64,000 nucleotides of DNA from contig NZ_KB849576.1 in the NCBI RefSeq assembly GCF_000368625.1, positions 853,297 through 917,296 on the forward strand, written 5' to 3'. Every line of letters begins with the position of its first letter. The first letter of the stretch is position 1. The notes under the pieces are model-generated. The model was not told the DNA's origin, ran no database searches, and saw only the letters and a list, made by a program, of their open reading frames with translations. Origin of the DNA: Acinetobacter schindleri CIP 107287. GTDB taxonomy: Bacteria > Pseudomonadota > Gammaproteobacteria > Pseudomonadales > Moraxellaceae. Below are positions 42,691 to 52,184 of the stretch, one piece after another. Both the position numbers and the translations under genes were made by a program.

Positions 42691-43608
42691 TTAATCATAA
42701 TATGCCTCTCTTTTCTTGGAGAACCGTTCTAGCTGCTTCAGGAATCCTTCAAAATAATCTTTCTGTTTTTCTTCAGTGCGATAGCCTGCAAATAAAGTAC
42801 GGCGTAATCCTTCAGGTGCGACGCAATCCAGACGGCGTGAGCTTACCCAGCCTTTCTGTTCATATTCATTCACCACCCAGTCCGGCAGTGCGGCAATGCC
42901 GCGTCCACTTGCCACCAGCTGAATCAACATCTGGGTTAAATCAGTTGTCCGGATCTGCTTTGGTAAAATATTTGCGGGAATAAACAGGCGTGACATGATG
43001 TCTAGGCGATGTTTATCCACCGGGTAAGTCACCAGTGTTTCTTCTGCCAGTTGCTGTACGCTAATCTCTTTGGCACGTACCAATGGATGAGTATTAGAAA
43101 GTACCAAACGTGACTCATATTCAAAAATCGGAAAATACTCTATCCCTTTTAATGCGATCGGATCGGCGGTAATCAGTAAGTCAAACTCACCAGTTTGTAA
43201 CAGCTCATGCGGATTGGCTTCAAAACCTGAGGCAAAGTCTAAATCTACATCTGGATATTGGATGCGATACTGATTGAGTAAAGGCATCAGCCAGTCAAAG
43301 CAGCTATGACATTCAGAGGAGAAAATAATACGTCCCGTCTGTCCATGGACAATACGAGTAATATCACTTTGGGCAATCTGTACCTGAGGCAATATTTCAT
43401 CTGCCAGTTTAAGTAATCGCTGTCCAACATTGGAAAAGCTCACAGGCCGACTACGGCGATTTACGACTTCTACGCCAAACCATTGATCAATTTCACGCAA
43501 TTGATGAGATAAGGCTGAAGGTGTAAGACACAAATCTCCTGCAGCGGCGACCAATGAACCATGTTCTCGTAAAGCAACTAAAGTTTTTAAATGACGAAGT
43601 TCTAACAT
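42691..43608 (-). CDS. metR: MetR-type LysR regulator of methionine biosynthesis
   Basis: A 305-residue LysR-family protein that aligns along its length with E. coli MetR: MLELRHLKTLVALREHGSLV, the SALSHQL recognition helix, ECHSCFDWLMPLLNQY, GEFDLLITADP, FEYESRLVLSNTHPL, GRGIAALPDWVV. MetR uses homocysteine as co-inducer to activate met genes. I start at the ATG at 43608, which has AGGAAG just upstream, rather than an ATG seven codons earlier without one. It stands alone, convergent with Rieske B; mesD and mesX at 22-25 kb are possible targets. Confidence 0.9.
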   Translation of the reverse strand: MLELRHLKTLVALREHGSLVAAAGDLCLTPSALSHQLREIDQWFGVEVVNRRSRPVSFSNVGQRLLKLADEILPQVQIAQSDITRIVHGQTGRIIFSSECHSCFDWLMPLLNQYRIQYPDVDLDFASGFEANPHELLQTGEFDLLITADPIALKGIEYFPIFEYESRLVLSNTHPLVRAKEISVQQLAEETLVTYPVDKHRLDIMSRLFIPANILPKQIRTTDLTQMLIQLVASGRGIAALPDWVVNEYEQKGWVSSRRLDCVAPEGLRRTLFAGYRTEEKQKDYFEGFLKQLERFSKKREAYYD

Positions 43609-43768
43609 GTCTTCCTGCAGAATTTTCATAAAGCATTTTCAATATGCTGATCATAAAGCATAAAATTTTTATCTGTTAGTTTTTTTCAGTTTTAAATAAT
43701 AATAATGATATTTATTCAATTTGTATTTATAGCTACTAACATTCCCAAGAGATAATCCGACTTATATT

Positions 43769-44718
43769 TTAAAAGCTAATTTTGAAAACAAGAATGATTT
43801 GATGGTGAGGCTTTGCCTTCAGCAAATTCTGAATTTTATCCAGCCTTAGAGTAATACCATTCACCGGATCATTTTGAATCGCATCAACTGGTAATGCACC
43901 AAGCAAGCCAACCAGACTCATCCATAATGGGATAAAATTGGTATTAAGCTGCCCGCCATTGAATAAAATATCACGCCAACCATCACCAATTGATACCATT
44001 GGAAATGCGGCTTTTACGGCTGGATGCTGGGTAGACGCCCCTAGCAGGCTGGTAATACCTAGATAAGAAACACTATAGAGACCAATATTACCATTTGACC
44101 ATGACTGTTTGCCGGCCCAGTCAATAATTTCAAAACTGTCCTGCTGTTCAATGCCATCAAATGCCTGCCATACCCCTTCTGAAGAACCGGTACCACGTAT
44201 ATCGGCAACTACTGTGGCATAAGCACGGCGTACAAATTCAGGATTCGGGCCGCCTGCCATATCCGCAATCTGGCCTGCAAAGCCTGTATTGTAGGCGGTC
44301 TGGATTAAAATCACTGGATGAGGTTTAGTAAAATCAGGTTGTTTATTCTGATCAGCTGGCAAGGTAACACGAATTGCGATTTTGGTACCATCACGCATTT
44401 TAATCCACTGTACAGGCAAAGTGACCATATTGGGATAATCATAATCGCGAGTGTAATTGCTCCATTTTGCATCTGCATTTGTGAGTAATGGTCGTTGAAC
44501 TTGACTTTCGAACTGTCGTGTTCCTAATTTAGTATTTTTTAATGTAATGGCAGGTTGTGTCATGCCTGTAGAGTCAGTAAAAGATTGTGGTTCTAGGTAA
44601 CTTAAATCTGAAGTGACTTGCTGAGGGGGGTGAAAGTTTTATTGACCACACCCACGGTCACTGCAACCACAGTGACCGTCGCTGCCATGGCAGCACAAAG
44701 TTTATTGAGCAGCTTCAT
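43769..44718 (-). pseudogene. CocE/NonD-family hydrolase, frameshifted and C-terminally truncated
   Basis: A start at 44718 gives a signal-peptide-like sequence (MKLLNKLCAAMAATVTVVAV) that runs into a stop after 36 codons. The rest of the protein continues in another frame after a run of six G (44626-44631; C on the coding strand). One extra base in the run would join them. The downstream frame encodes the N-terminal half of an X-Pro dipeptidyl-peptidase-like alpha/beta hydrolase: MRDGTKIAIRVTLP, VVADIRGTGSSEG and the nucleophile motif YSVSYLG. It ends after about 264 residues, where such enzymes have 550-650, so the Asp/His of the triad and the jelly-roll domain are missing. Confidence 0.8.
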
Positions 44719-45094
44719 TGCTTATATCCTAATTATTATGATGATGCATTCCTCGATCAATGAGCCATGCATTTTTATCTATATTCATAGTTTTTATTAA
44801 GTTTGATTTGACGAAATGATCTCCTTCTCTCTGTTTTTGTTTTTAGATCACTTCTTAACACTGCATTTATAAACTGACAATGCTTCTTGTCTGTCATATA
44901 AATTCTTATACAAAACTATGCTTATTCATATCTTGATAGATTTTTGAAATTTCTGATCAAGAGAGAATTTTATACAAATGTGATTTTCAAGACATTTTTA
45001 CAAGATATTGCAACGTTACAGTAGATAGGTGAAATGTATTATTCATTATAGGAATAAGCAGATCACAGATCTTGACATGTTATAAAAATAATCA
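44719..45094. other. Intergenic, divergent promoter region
   Basis: A 376-base AT-rich spacer between the broken hydrolase gene and otsB. It must contain the otsBA promoter. I find no clear hairpin, operator palindrome or small coding frame. Confidence 0.4.
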
Positions 45095-45982
45095 ATGCAT
45101 CAAGAGACTGTAATTTATTACACACTAACAATGAAAACTACAAATGCTGTTCTAGATTCTATTTATACCGAGATAGCGAAAAAGCTGGATCGGAGAGCTA
45201 AATATAATTCCTTACCCTGTATTTTATTTTTAGACATTGACGGTACACTTTCAGAATTTCATCCAGATCCTGAACAGAGTTTTATCCCCTCTTCTACCCT
45301 AAATAATATTGCACAAATCCAGCAATTTTTACCTTTATATCTGGTTACCGGACGTTCTATCGAGCAAGCACAACGACTGATTCAGCCTTATCGCTGGAAT
45401 ATTATCGGATCACATGGCATAGAGCTGCTACAGCAAGATGGTATAGGTCAAAAACTTGTTTATATCAATCACAAAGAACTCGAACAACTCAAATCTAGTG
45501 TGCTTGAGCAGCAGCATAAATGGCAGCCGATTCGGGTAGAACACAAAACCCATTCAGTTGCCCTGCATTTCCGTGAACATCCTGAATATGCAGATCAGGC
45601 AAAAGCCATTATTGATAATTATCTTAAACAATTTTCAAGTTTTGAATTAAAAAGCGGCAAATGTGTCTATGAACTGGTTCCCCACGGTTGCAATAAAGGT
45701 GCGGCAATCCAGCATATTTTAGAGGATCTTGAAGCTGAGCAGTTTTACCCCATTTTCATTGGGGATGATTTAACGGATGAAGCTGGTTTTCACATCATTA
45801 ATGACTATGGAGGTATGTCAATCAAAGTTGGCCCAGGAGAAAGCGCAGCCAAAGCTCGTTTAGACGACGTGGCAGATGTCGGTTTTTTCTTACATGAATT
45901 TTTAACATCACTAAAAGCGTTAAAACAAGAAATGAAAGGAGAAAAAACGTGTCCCGACTCATTGTATTATCCAACCGTGTAA
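45095..45982 (+). CDS. otsB: Trehalose-6-phosphate phosphatase OtsB
   Basis: A 295-residue HAD-superfamily phosphatase. The nucleophile motif FLDIDGTLSEFHPDP (Asp47, Asp49), LVTGRS, GSHGIEL, KGAAIQHIL and IGDDLTDEAGF (metal-binding Asp pair) are all present. It converts trehalose-6-phosphate to trehalose, an osmolyte. The start is uncertain: an ATG at 45131 is an alternative, and neither has a strong ribosome-binding site. The 3' end overlaps otsA by 34 bases, so translation is coupled. Confidence 0.93.
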   Translation: MHQETVIYYTLTMKTTNAVLDSIYTEIAKKLDRRAKYNSLPCILFLDIDGTLSEFHPDPEQSFIPSSTLNNIAQIQQFLPLYLVTGRSIEQAQRLIQPYRWNIIGSHGIELLQQDGIGQKLVYINHKELEQLKSSVLEQQHKWQPIRVEHKTHSVALHFREHPEYADQAKAIIDNYLKQFSSFELKSGKCVYELVPHGCNKGAAIQHILEDLEAEQFYPIFIGDDLTDEAGFHIINDYGGMSIKVGPGESAAKARLDDVADVGFFLHEFLTSLKALKQEMKGEKTCPDSLYYPTV

Positions 45983-47379
45983 CATTACCGAACCCGAATG
46001 CCACTCAGGCAGGTGGTCTTGCGGTTGCTCTGGAAGATGCCCTAAATGGTATAGGTGGCATCTGGATGGGATGGAATGGCAAAAAGACGGCGTATAGGCA
46101 GAATTCCTTTGACATCCTGAAAGATCAGCAGGTTGAATATCATACCTGTAGTTTCTCTGAAGCTGAATATCAGGGTTTTTACTGTGGTTTTGCGAATGGT
46201 GCACTATGGCCGCTAATGCATGACCAGAATCAATATATTGATTACTCAGATCAGGATTACCGGATCTATCAGGATGTCAATTTTAAGTTTGCCCGCCAGT
46301 TGCAGAAAATTATCGAACCGGGTGACATGATCTGGGTGCATGACTATCATTTCTTAAGTGTTGCACATTACTGCCGTCAGTTGGGCATGCGCAATCGTAT
46401 CGGTTTCTTCCTGCATATTCCATTTCCAGAGACACAAAAATGGCAAGATCTAGCCTGCAGCCAGCATCTTGCAGCGCATCTGGCACAGTACGACCTGCTT
46501 GGCATGCAAACGCAGCAGGATCAGAGAAACTGTTATGATTTCCTGAAAACTACCCTATCTCTAACTGCACATACCAACAATATTCTGCGTAATGGACAGC
46601 GTCAGGTAGAAGTAAAAGCTTATCCGATCAGTGTGCATCCTACTGCAATCCAGCGTCGTGCGGGACAACTCACTCATACTGAACTGCCATTTGATTTCAG
46701 TTCATCACCTGATGTTAAACATATCATTTCAGTAGACCGAATTGACTATAGCAAGGGCTTATTACAGAAGGTGGATGCGCTGCGTCAATGTTTCCAGGAA
46801 ACTCCTGAAATGTTGTCGAAGATACGCCAGTTTCAGATTGCCTGCCCTTGCCGATTGGAAGTTCCGATCTATGCCAATCTGTATCGGGATTTAAAACTAG
46901 GTGTCGATCAGCTGAATCAGGATTTCTCTCATACAGATCAACCGGTCTTTGACTGTCATTATGATGCTTTAGGACATCATGCCTTGATGCGTTTATACCG
47001 CAAGTCGGAAATCTGCTGGGTCAATTCGGTACGTGATGGCATGAATCTGGTAGCGAAAGAATATATTGCTGCTCAAGATCCAGAAAATCCGGGCATTTTG
47101 ATTCTGTCCAAATATGCGGGTGCTGCTGAACAGATGCGTGAAGCTTTACTGGTCGATCCTCATGATAACAACAGCATGATCAAAGCCTTAAAGCTGGCAG
47201 TGAAAATGCCGAAGTCTGAACGTATTGCACGTTATCAGGCGCTATTTCAAGGCCTGATGGACTATGACATTGTGCATTGGCGTGATTGTTTCTTAAAAGA
47301 CCTTAAACATGTAAGTAGCCAGTATATTTACCAGCCACTTAGCAAGTCACCCTCTCACGATCTTTATTTACAGCATTAA
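45949..47379 (+). CDS. otsA: Trehalose-6-phosphate synthase OtsA
   Basis: A 476-residue GT20 glycosyltransferase. It uses a GTG start with AAAGGAG eight bases upstream. Motifs are SRLIVLSNRV at the N-terminus, GGLAVALEDAL (in place of the usual GGL-S), HDYHFLSVAHYCRQLG, FFLHIPFP, SVDRIDYSKGL and the C-terminal RDGMNLVAKEYIAAQ. It makes trehalose-6-phosphate from UDP-glucose and glucose-6-phosphate for OtsB. In Acinetobacter these genes support salt and heat tolerance, which fits the bet locus in the same window. Confidence 0.94.
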   Translation: MSRLIVLSNRVTLPNPNATQAGGLAVALEDALNGIGGIWMGWNGKKTAYRQNSFDILKDQQVEYHTCSFSEAEYQGFYCGFANGALWPLMHDQNQYIDYSDQDYRIYQDVNFKFARQLQKIIEPGDMIWVHDYHFLSVAHYCRQLGMRNRIGFFLHIPFPETQKWQDLACSQHLAAHLAQYDLLGMQTQQDQRNCYDFLKTTLSLTAHTNNILRNGQRQVEVKAYPISVHPTAIQRRAGQLTHTELPFDFSSSPDVKHIISVDRIDYSKGLLQKVDALRQCFQETPEMLSKIRQFQIACPCRLEVPIYANLYRDLKLGVDQLNQDFSHTDQPVFDCHYDALGHHALMRLYRKSEICWVNSVRDGMNLVAKEYIAAQDPENPGILILSKYAGAAEQMREALLVDPHDNNSMIKALKLAVKMPKSERIARYQALFQGLMDYDIVHWRDCFLKDLKHVSSQYIYQPLSKSPSHDLYLQH

Positions 47380-47399
47380 ATTGCTTTGATTTAAACAAA

Positions 47400-47433
47400 A
47401 AACACCAGCTTTATGCTGGTGTTTGTGTTTTTT
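47400..47433. terminator. Intrinsic terminator between otsA and the convergent MFS gene
   Basis: AACACCAGC, loop TTTAT, GCTGGTGTT, then a T-rich run. An A-run precedes it, so it can act in both directions. The stop codon of the MFS gene lies in the loop. Confidence 0.8.
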
Positions 47434-48706
47434 CTGCTTCTGCCGCAGTTGCTGGAGCAGAAGTCAGCTGGTTCAGTACAGTAATGCTGATCAAGCCAAC
47501 TGCAATGATAAAGAATACCTGGCTTAGACCCATGATCTCGCTTCCGAATCCCACCAATGCTGGCCCAAGCAAAGAACCGGTATAAGCAAATACAGAAACA
47601 TAAGATAAAGCAATATGTTTTGGTAATTCAGTTTGACGTCCTGCACGTGAGAACATCAACGGAACGATATTGGCGCTACCCAGACCCAGGATCGCATAAC
47701 CAATCAAAGCCACATACCACACAGGTGCAAATACCACAGTCAGAAGACCCAAACCTGCCAAAGTGGCACTGTACAGAATCGTGTTCTTTTCACCAAAGAA
47801 GCGAATGATCAGATGGCCACTTAAACGTCCTGCAACCATTAAAGCAGCAAAGCAGCTGTAAGCTAGACCAGCTTGAGATGCTTGAACTTTAAATTGAGTA
47901 TTCAGGTAAATTCCACTCCAGTCCATCGCTGCGCCTTCAGACAGGAAAGCGATAAAACAGATCAATCCCATGCAAAGAATTGCAAATGTTGGACGTGGTT
48001 TATGGGCAACTTTCTGGGTAGTATCTTCAGATTCTGTTGCTTCAGCTGCAGCTTCTGCTTTTAGACAGAATGGCACAGCAAATACCATGATTAGTAAAAT
48101 GCTCATACTGATCACCAGTACACTCAAAAGCAGTGCAAGACCAAATGCCAACATACTGGTCATACCCAACACACCTGCCAAACCACCCAAGCTACATACG
48201 CCATGGAACAGTGACATCATGCTTTTACGTTGTTGACTTTCCAGTTTAATTGCCTGAAGGTTAACCGATACGCCAAGTGCGCCAGCGCTAGCACCGAAGC
48301 AGAATAAAGCGGTTGCCAATAGCAATTTAGTCGGGCTAAATGCTAATGCAGGGAGAATCATAACAAATGCAGCCAGTACCGTAGCAATAACAGAACGACA
48401 GCCGTAATGATGTGCCATACGACCTGCCAATGGCATGGCAATCATTGAACCTACGCCCGCGGCAAGCAATAACACACCGAAATCTGAATGGCTTAAATTC
48501 AGGCGCTGCTGCACCAGTGGAATCAACGGTGCCCAGGCAGCAGTACTAAAACCCAGAGCGAAAAAACATAGTGCAGTGGCAATACGTTGCCAATGACTAC
48601 GTGGAAGCGCACGAAGAGAAGCAGGTAATAACGGAGCGTACATAGTAAGAACCAGTAAAAATTTCGGTGCGGTATCCCAAACCGTTGATCCATAGAAAAA
48701 CCCCAT
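47411..48706 (-). CDS. MFS transporter (YbjJ-like)
   Basis: A 431-residue major facilitator with 12 hydrophobic helices. The first conserved segment is FFALGFSTAAWAPLIPLVQQ, and GVGSMIAMPLAGRMAHHYGCR is the loop 2-3 motif. A large cytoplasmic loop (residues 218-245) is rich in Glu and Ala. The substrate is unknown; YbjJ-type proteins are uncharacterised MFS. The first 21 residues look non-native, and an ATG at 48643 (MYAPLLPASL) may be the true start. Confidence 0.85.
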   Translation of the reverse strand: MGFFYGSTVWDTAPKFLLVLTMYAPLLPASLRALPRSHWQRIATALCFFALGFSTAAWAPLIPLVQQRLNLSHSDFGVLLLAAGVGSMIAMPLAGRMAHHYGCRSVIATVLAAFVMILPALAFSPTKLLLATALFCFGASAGALGVSVNLQAIKLESQQRKSMMSLFHGVCSLGGLAGVLGMTSMLAFGLALLLSVLVISMSILLIMVFAVPFCLKAEAAAEATESEDTTQKVAHKPRPTFAILCMGLICFIAFLSEGAAMDWSGIYLNTQFKVQASQAGLAYSCFAALMVAGRLSGHLIIRFFGEKNTILYSATLAGLGLLTVVFAPVWYVALIGYAILGLGSANIVPLMFSRAGRQTELPKHIALSYVSVFAYTGSLLGPALVGFGSEIMGLSQVFFIIAVGLISITVLNQLTSAPATAAEAEKTQTPA

Positions 48707-48853
48707 GAACTTATACTTGAAATGTATTAGTTCACAGGGCTTAATTTGGATGAATTATAAGCAGTTTTATTTTAAATGGAATAGGTTTTAATCAAAAAAA
48801 TCGGCCAAATTGTTAAGCCTATGATTCATTGAAAAATATAGTTTCAAAAACTT

Positions 48854-49576
48854 TCAAATAATTTTTCTCAGGCATTTTGTATTGGATTTGTTATCCTGAT
48901 TTTGTCGTTCAATGCTCCATAAAAATTGTGAAAATCCTTCACGGACACGTGAAATCAGGCGACTGCTGGTCACCACTCTCAACTGGTTAGACCAGGTAAT
49001 ATGCATTCCCATTTTTTCTGCGCGTTTAACCAGATCTACATCTTCATGACATGGCATAGGTTTGAAGCCGCCAAGAACCTTATAACTCGATGCTTTAAAA
49101 CAAAGGTTGGCCCCATGAATATGCCGATGCCCCATATGATCCTGATAATGGTGCAGATATTTTTTTTGGGTAGCTAAACTTAAGTGATCCCATTGCGCAA
49201 TTTCAACGACTCCGCAAATCACATGTGTAGGCTGATGCAGCAGCATGGTCTTAAACCAGTCTGGATGTACTCTGGAATCTGCATCCGTACAGCAAATCCA
49301 GTCATAGCCTTGTTGGATCAAATGCTGTATACCGAGATCACGGGTTTTTCCTACACAACGATAATTACAACTTATAGCTAAAACATTATAAGTGTTTAAC
49401 TTTTCTGCTGTAGCATCAGTACAGCTATCCATCACGACTAGAATTTGAATTTGTATGCCATGACTTTGAGACATGTCTTGATAAAATTTTTGGCGTGCCC
49501 GTTCCAGTGCCTGTAGACAATGTTCGATTTCTTCTTCTTCGTTACAGGCCGGAATGACAACACCAATTTTTTTCAT
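48854..49576 (-). CDS. GT2-family glycosyltransferase
   Basis: A 240-residue GT-A fold enzyme. The start (GVVIPACNEEEEIEHCLQAL), nucleotide-binding DSCTDAT, and metal-binding CTDADSRVHPDW are present, then HGANLCFKASSYKVLGGF and CHEDVDLVKRAEKMG (acceptor/base region). There are no membrane helices, so it acts in the cytoplasm. It is the fourth and last gene of the overlapping operon from 51942 and overlaps the methyltransferase gene by four bases. The acceptor is unknown. Confidence 0.88.
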   Translation of the reverse strand: MKKIGVVIPACNEEEEIEHCLQALERARQKFYQDMSQSHGIQIQILVVMDSCTDATAEKLNTYNVLAISCNYRCVGKTRDLGIQHLIQQGYDWICCTDADSRVHPDWFKTMLLHQPTHVICGVVEIAQWDHLSLATQKKYLHHYQDHMGHRHIHGANLCFKASSYKVLGGFKPMPCHEDVDLVKRAEKMGMHITWSNQLRVVTSSRLISRVREGFSQFLWSIERQNQDNKSNTKCLRKII

Positions 49577-50181
49577 AACAATCCTTCCTGTACGGCTATC
49601 GAATTTACCTCATGTGTCCAGACATCTAGAAAAAAATCGGCATCCTGTAACTGTGTGTGGTGATAATAATGCAATCGCTGTTTTAAGATCTTATGAACCT
49701 GTTCTCCATTCAGACTGAAGCCTTCAATCGCATGTCGCCAGTGGCAAGCCACAATACAGCCTTGTGGACTGAGATGCATATTCATCCATTCCATCAGTTG
49801 CAGCAGAGTATTTTCTTCAAGGTAATATAGCATTTCGCTGGCAACAATCAGGTCAAACTGCTGTGTTGGCAAATCCAGAGGCACAATCCCCTGCACTACT
49901 TTGACATGATTATGGATCAGGCGCTGATTCGCTAGCTGTATGGCAGTCGAATTGGCATCCATACACAGTAAAGCTTCGCATCGTTCAGCCAGCTCGGCGC
50001 TCAGCACCCCGTTACTACAGCCAATTTCAATACCATTTTTAAATTTCGGATAAGGCAGTACAGCTAAGGTCATATCGCGTTTTCGCTTCTCATACCAGCG
50101 CTGTTCATACTGCCAGGGATCGCCATTATTTATGCGATACAGCTCGGCGAAGTAGTCATGATTATAGATGGCCTTCGTCAT
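49573..50181 (-). CDS. SAM-dependent methyltransferase (NodS-like)
   Basis: A 202-residue class I methyltransferase. Motif I reads GIEIGCSNGVLSAELAERC, followed by CMDANSTAIQLA (motif II region) and FDLIVASEMLYYL (motif IV). Similarity is closest, by eye, to NodS-type N-methyltransferases. I start at the ATG at 50181; a TTG precedes it. It overlaps the PIG-L gene by about 20 bases and the GT2 gene by four. NodS methylates a deacetylated sugar amine after a deacetylase acts, and a PIG-L deacetylase precedes this gene. Confidence 0.87.
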   Translation of the reverse strand: MTKAIYNHDYFAELYRINNGDPWQYEQRWYEKRKRDMTLAVLPYPKFKNGIEIGCSNGVLSAELAERCEALLCMDANSTAIQLANQRLIHNHVKVVQGIVPLDLPTQQFDLIVASEMLYYLEENTLLQLMEWMNMHLSPQGCIVACHWRHAIEGFSLNGEQVHKILKQRLHYYHHTQLQDADFFLDVWTHEVNSIAVQEGLL

Positions 50182-50956
50182 CAATATAGACCTCCCATGG
50201 CTGTAAAAGACGTGCTAATGCGCTGCCCGATACGATAGCAGCTTTACCTGTACTGAAGTCCGGTTCAAGCTGGCTTTTAAAACATTGCATGGCTTCTATT
50301 TTACGCGCTAACTGCTTTGCGTTGAGTTCAAGTCTAAGGGCTTTATGCCAAGGAATACGACTATCTCCAGGACTGGCCCAATGCCAGGTCCAGATCAGCA
50401 CCTGTACACATTTTAAAGAATGCGTTGCTGCAAGCTGTTTGCTTACCTGACCTGTAATCTCATGATCAGGATGGCCATCATGTTCAAAAGTGGTTACCAG
50501 AATATCATTTGCTTGCAAATACGGTTTTAAAGCAGCAACCAACTGGTCACGTTGTTGCGCTACTTCACCATCCTGGATATTCAGCGCAATACGCTGTATC
50601 GATTGTTTCAGATCGAGAACGCCTAAAGCATTTATTGTTTCCTGAGGTCGGATATGATCCAGCTGCTCTGGTGTATATAGTCTCGAGTCGGGATGACTGG
50701 CTGTGCCATTGGTGACTGCAAACAGAACAATCTCATAACCCGCTGCATCCAGCTGCTGAATCAGTCCGCCACAGCCAAGAATTTCATCATCCGGATGTGG
50801 AGCAACAATACAAATGCGACTATTTAGGGGAAATATTTTACTCAGTTCAAGCGCTTTTAAATGATGGAGCTGCTGACTCTGCTGCCATTCTTCTAGCGCT
50901 GTTCCTTCACCCTGAATAATACGGTCTTCAACGATTGGATGTTTTAAAGTGCCCAT
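50162..50956 (-). CDS. PIG-L/LmbE-family deacetylase
   Basis: A 264-residue Zn-dependent N-deacetylase of the PIG-L family. The metal motif is CIVAPHPDDEILGCGGLIQQ (His-Pro-Asp-Asp), and the second His ligand lies in TTFEHDGHPDHEITG. Family members remove acetyl groups from GlcNAc-linked molecules (GlcNAc-PI, mycothiol and bacillithiol precursors). It overlaps the acyl-CoA dehydrogenase-like gene upstream by 13 bases. The substrate is unknown. Confidence 0.9.
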   Translation of the reverse strand: MGTLKHPIVEDRIIQGEGTALEEWQQSQQLHHLKALELSKIFPLNSRICIVAPHPDDEILGCGGLIQQLDAAGYEIVLFAVTNGTASHPDSRLYTPEQLDHIRPQETINALGVLDLKQSIQRIALNIQDGEVAQQRDQLVAALKPYLQANDILVTTFEHDGHPDHEITGQVSKQLAATHSLKCVQVLIWTWHWASPGDSRIPWHKALRLELNAKQLARKIEAMQCFKSQLEPDFSTGKAAIVSGSALARLLQPWEVYIDDEGHL

Positions 50957-51942
50957 GTCTGTTCATTCTCCATCGTCAGTTGACCAATACACTGCAAATC
51001 AAATGCAGCATGGCTTTGCCGGATAAATACGGGCAAATCTGCTACACAGCGGGCAAAATCCGCCTCCTGGCAATATGGTGCTGCACCCAAGGCTTTACCA
51101 CAAAGTTCCAGTACTGCCAGTGCAGTGTCTTCGACTTGGGCACGTAAAGCTCGGATCATTAACTCATGATTATGCCTAGGGTCGGCATCAATCAATTTTG
51201 CAGTTTCATGAAATAGTGCACGAGTTGCATACAGCTTACTACTGACCTCACCCAGATACATTTCTCTAAATGGATTAGTTTTATGATGCATGGCATGTTT
51301 TAAATAACCGGCCAGTTTGAGCGTTGCACCAAACCAGCAGGCAGCGACGCCAGCCGCACCATGCCAGAATCCATGACGATCCAGATAATAGTCTGGCTTG
51401 CTGATGGTTTTGACTTTGATCTGATTGAAGCTGACCTCAGCCGTGCGTGTATATTGCATCCCCACGGCATACCAGGCACTGGTATTGAGCTGGATCCCAT
51501 ACTGGGTCATATCTACCAGTAACAGTTGCGAGTGTTCTTCTTCATCCCGATAGGTCAATAAAGCCTGCTGTACCTGGCCGGCGGCTGAACACCATGGTTT
51601 AATTCCGGAAAGCAGATCATCTTCCAGCTGCAAAGGTTTAGGACCACCCTCTGCCGCCCAGATAGCAGTCAATCCGACAATCTGCTCAGGATCAGCATGT
51701 AGTTCATGCAGTATCGCCAGTACATCCAGATGCGATTCATATAGCTTGGCCAGACTCAAGTCTATGGCAGAAACCTGACTCAGGATTTGCCAGCGTTTTA
51801 AGGTCTGTCCTTCACCCGGGTATGGCACCTCCAGACTGTGTGGAATCAGCTGATGTAAAGCGTGATCAATCTGCTGCTCGGGCTCAGTCGAAGAAGAATT
51901 AAATTCTACTTTTAATTGTTCGATCAGCTGTTTGAGGTACAT
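50944..51942 (-). CDS. Acyl-CoA dehydrogenase-like flavoprotein
   Basis: A 332-residue protein of the acyl-CoA dehydrogenase fold, shorter than typical members (about 380-400). The middle beta-domain is recognisable (GIKPWCSAAGQVQQALLTYR, VDMTQYGIQL, YTRTAEVSFNQIKV), followed by a helical C-terminal domain. The catalytic Glu region of classical enzymes is not evident, so activity is uncertain. It is first in the four-gene operon with PIG-L, methyltransferase and GT2 genes, all overlapping. It could oxidise or reduce an acyl chain of a glycolipid-like product. Confidence 0.8.
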   Translation of the reverse strand: MYLKQLIEQLKVEFNSSSTEPEQQIDHALHQLIPHSLEVPYPGEGQTLKRWQILSQVSAIDLSLAKLYESHLDVLAILHELHADPEQIVGLTAIWAAEGGPKPLQLEDDLLSGIKPWCSAAGQVQQALLTYRDEEEHSQLLLVDMTQYGIQLNTSAWYAVGMQYTRTAEVSFNQIKVKTISKPDYYLDRHGFWHGAAGVAACWFGATLKLAGYLKHAMHHKTNPFREMYLGEVSSKLYATRALFHETAKLIDADPRHNHELMIRALRAQVEDTALAVLELCGKALGAAPYCQEADFARCVADLPVFIRQSHAAFDLQCIGQLTMENEQTWAL

Positions 51943-52131
51943 TCATCTTCCTCATTAAATATCATTAAGATTCTTTTATCCGGTTCTTAAAGATGAATAG
52001 CAAAGTGAGTATCTGACTATCCATTATGTAAATCACTGTTTATGAATTAATTTATGCCCAGTATTGGCGCAAAATACTGTAGCTTTTTGTCAGGAATTTG
52101 TCTGATTTGTAAATCTTAAATATTTAAAGCC

Positions 52132-52168
52132 ATAAAAAAAAACCGCCTATCTTGAGGCGGTTTTTTGA
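52132..52168. terminator. Bidirectional intrinsic terminator
   Basis: A-run, ACCGCCT, loop ATCTTG, AGGCGGTT, T-run. On the minus strand it ends the osmC-ycaO gene at 52185 before the acyl-CoA dehydrogenase operon. Confidence 0.9.
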
Positions 52169-52184
52169 TGCAGCTATCTATGGA

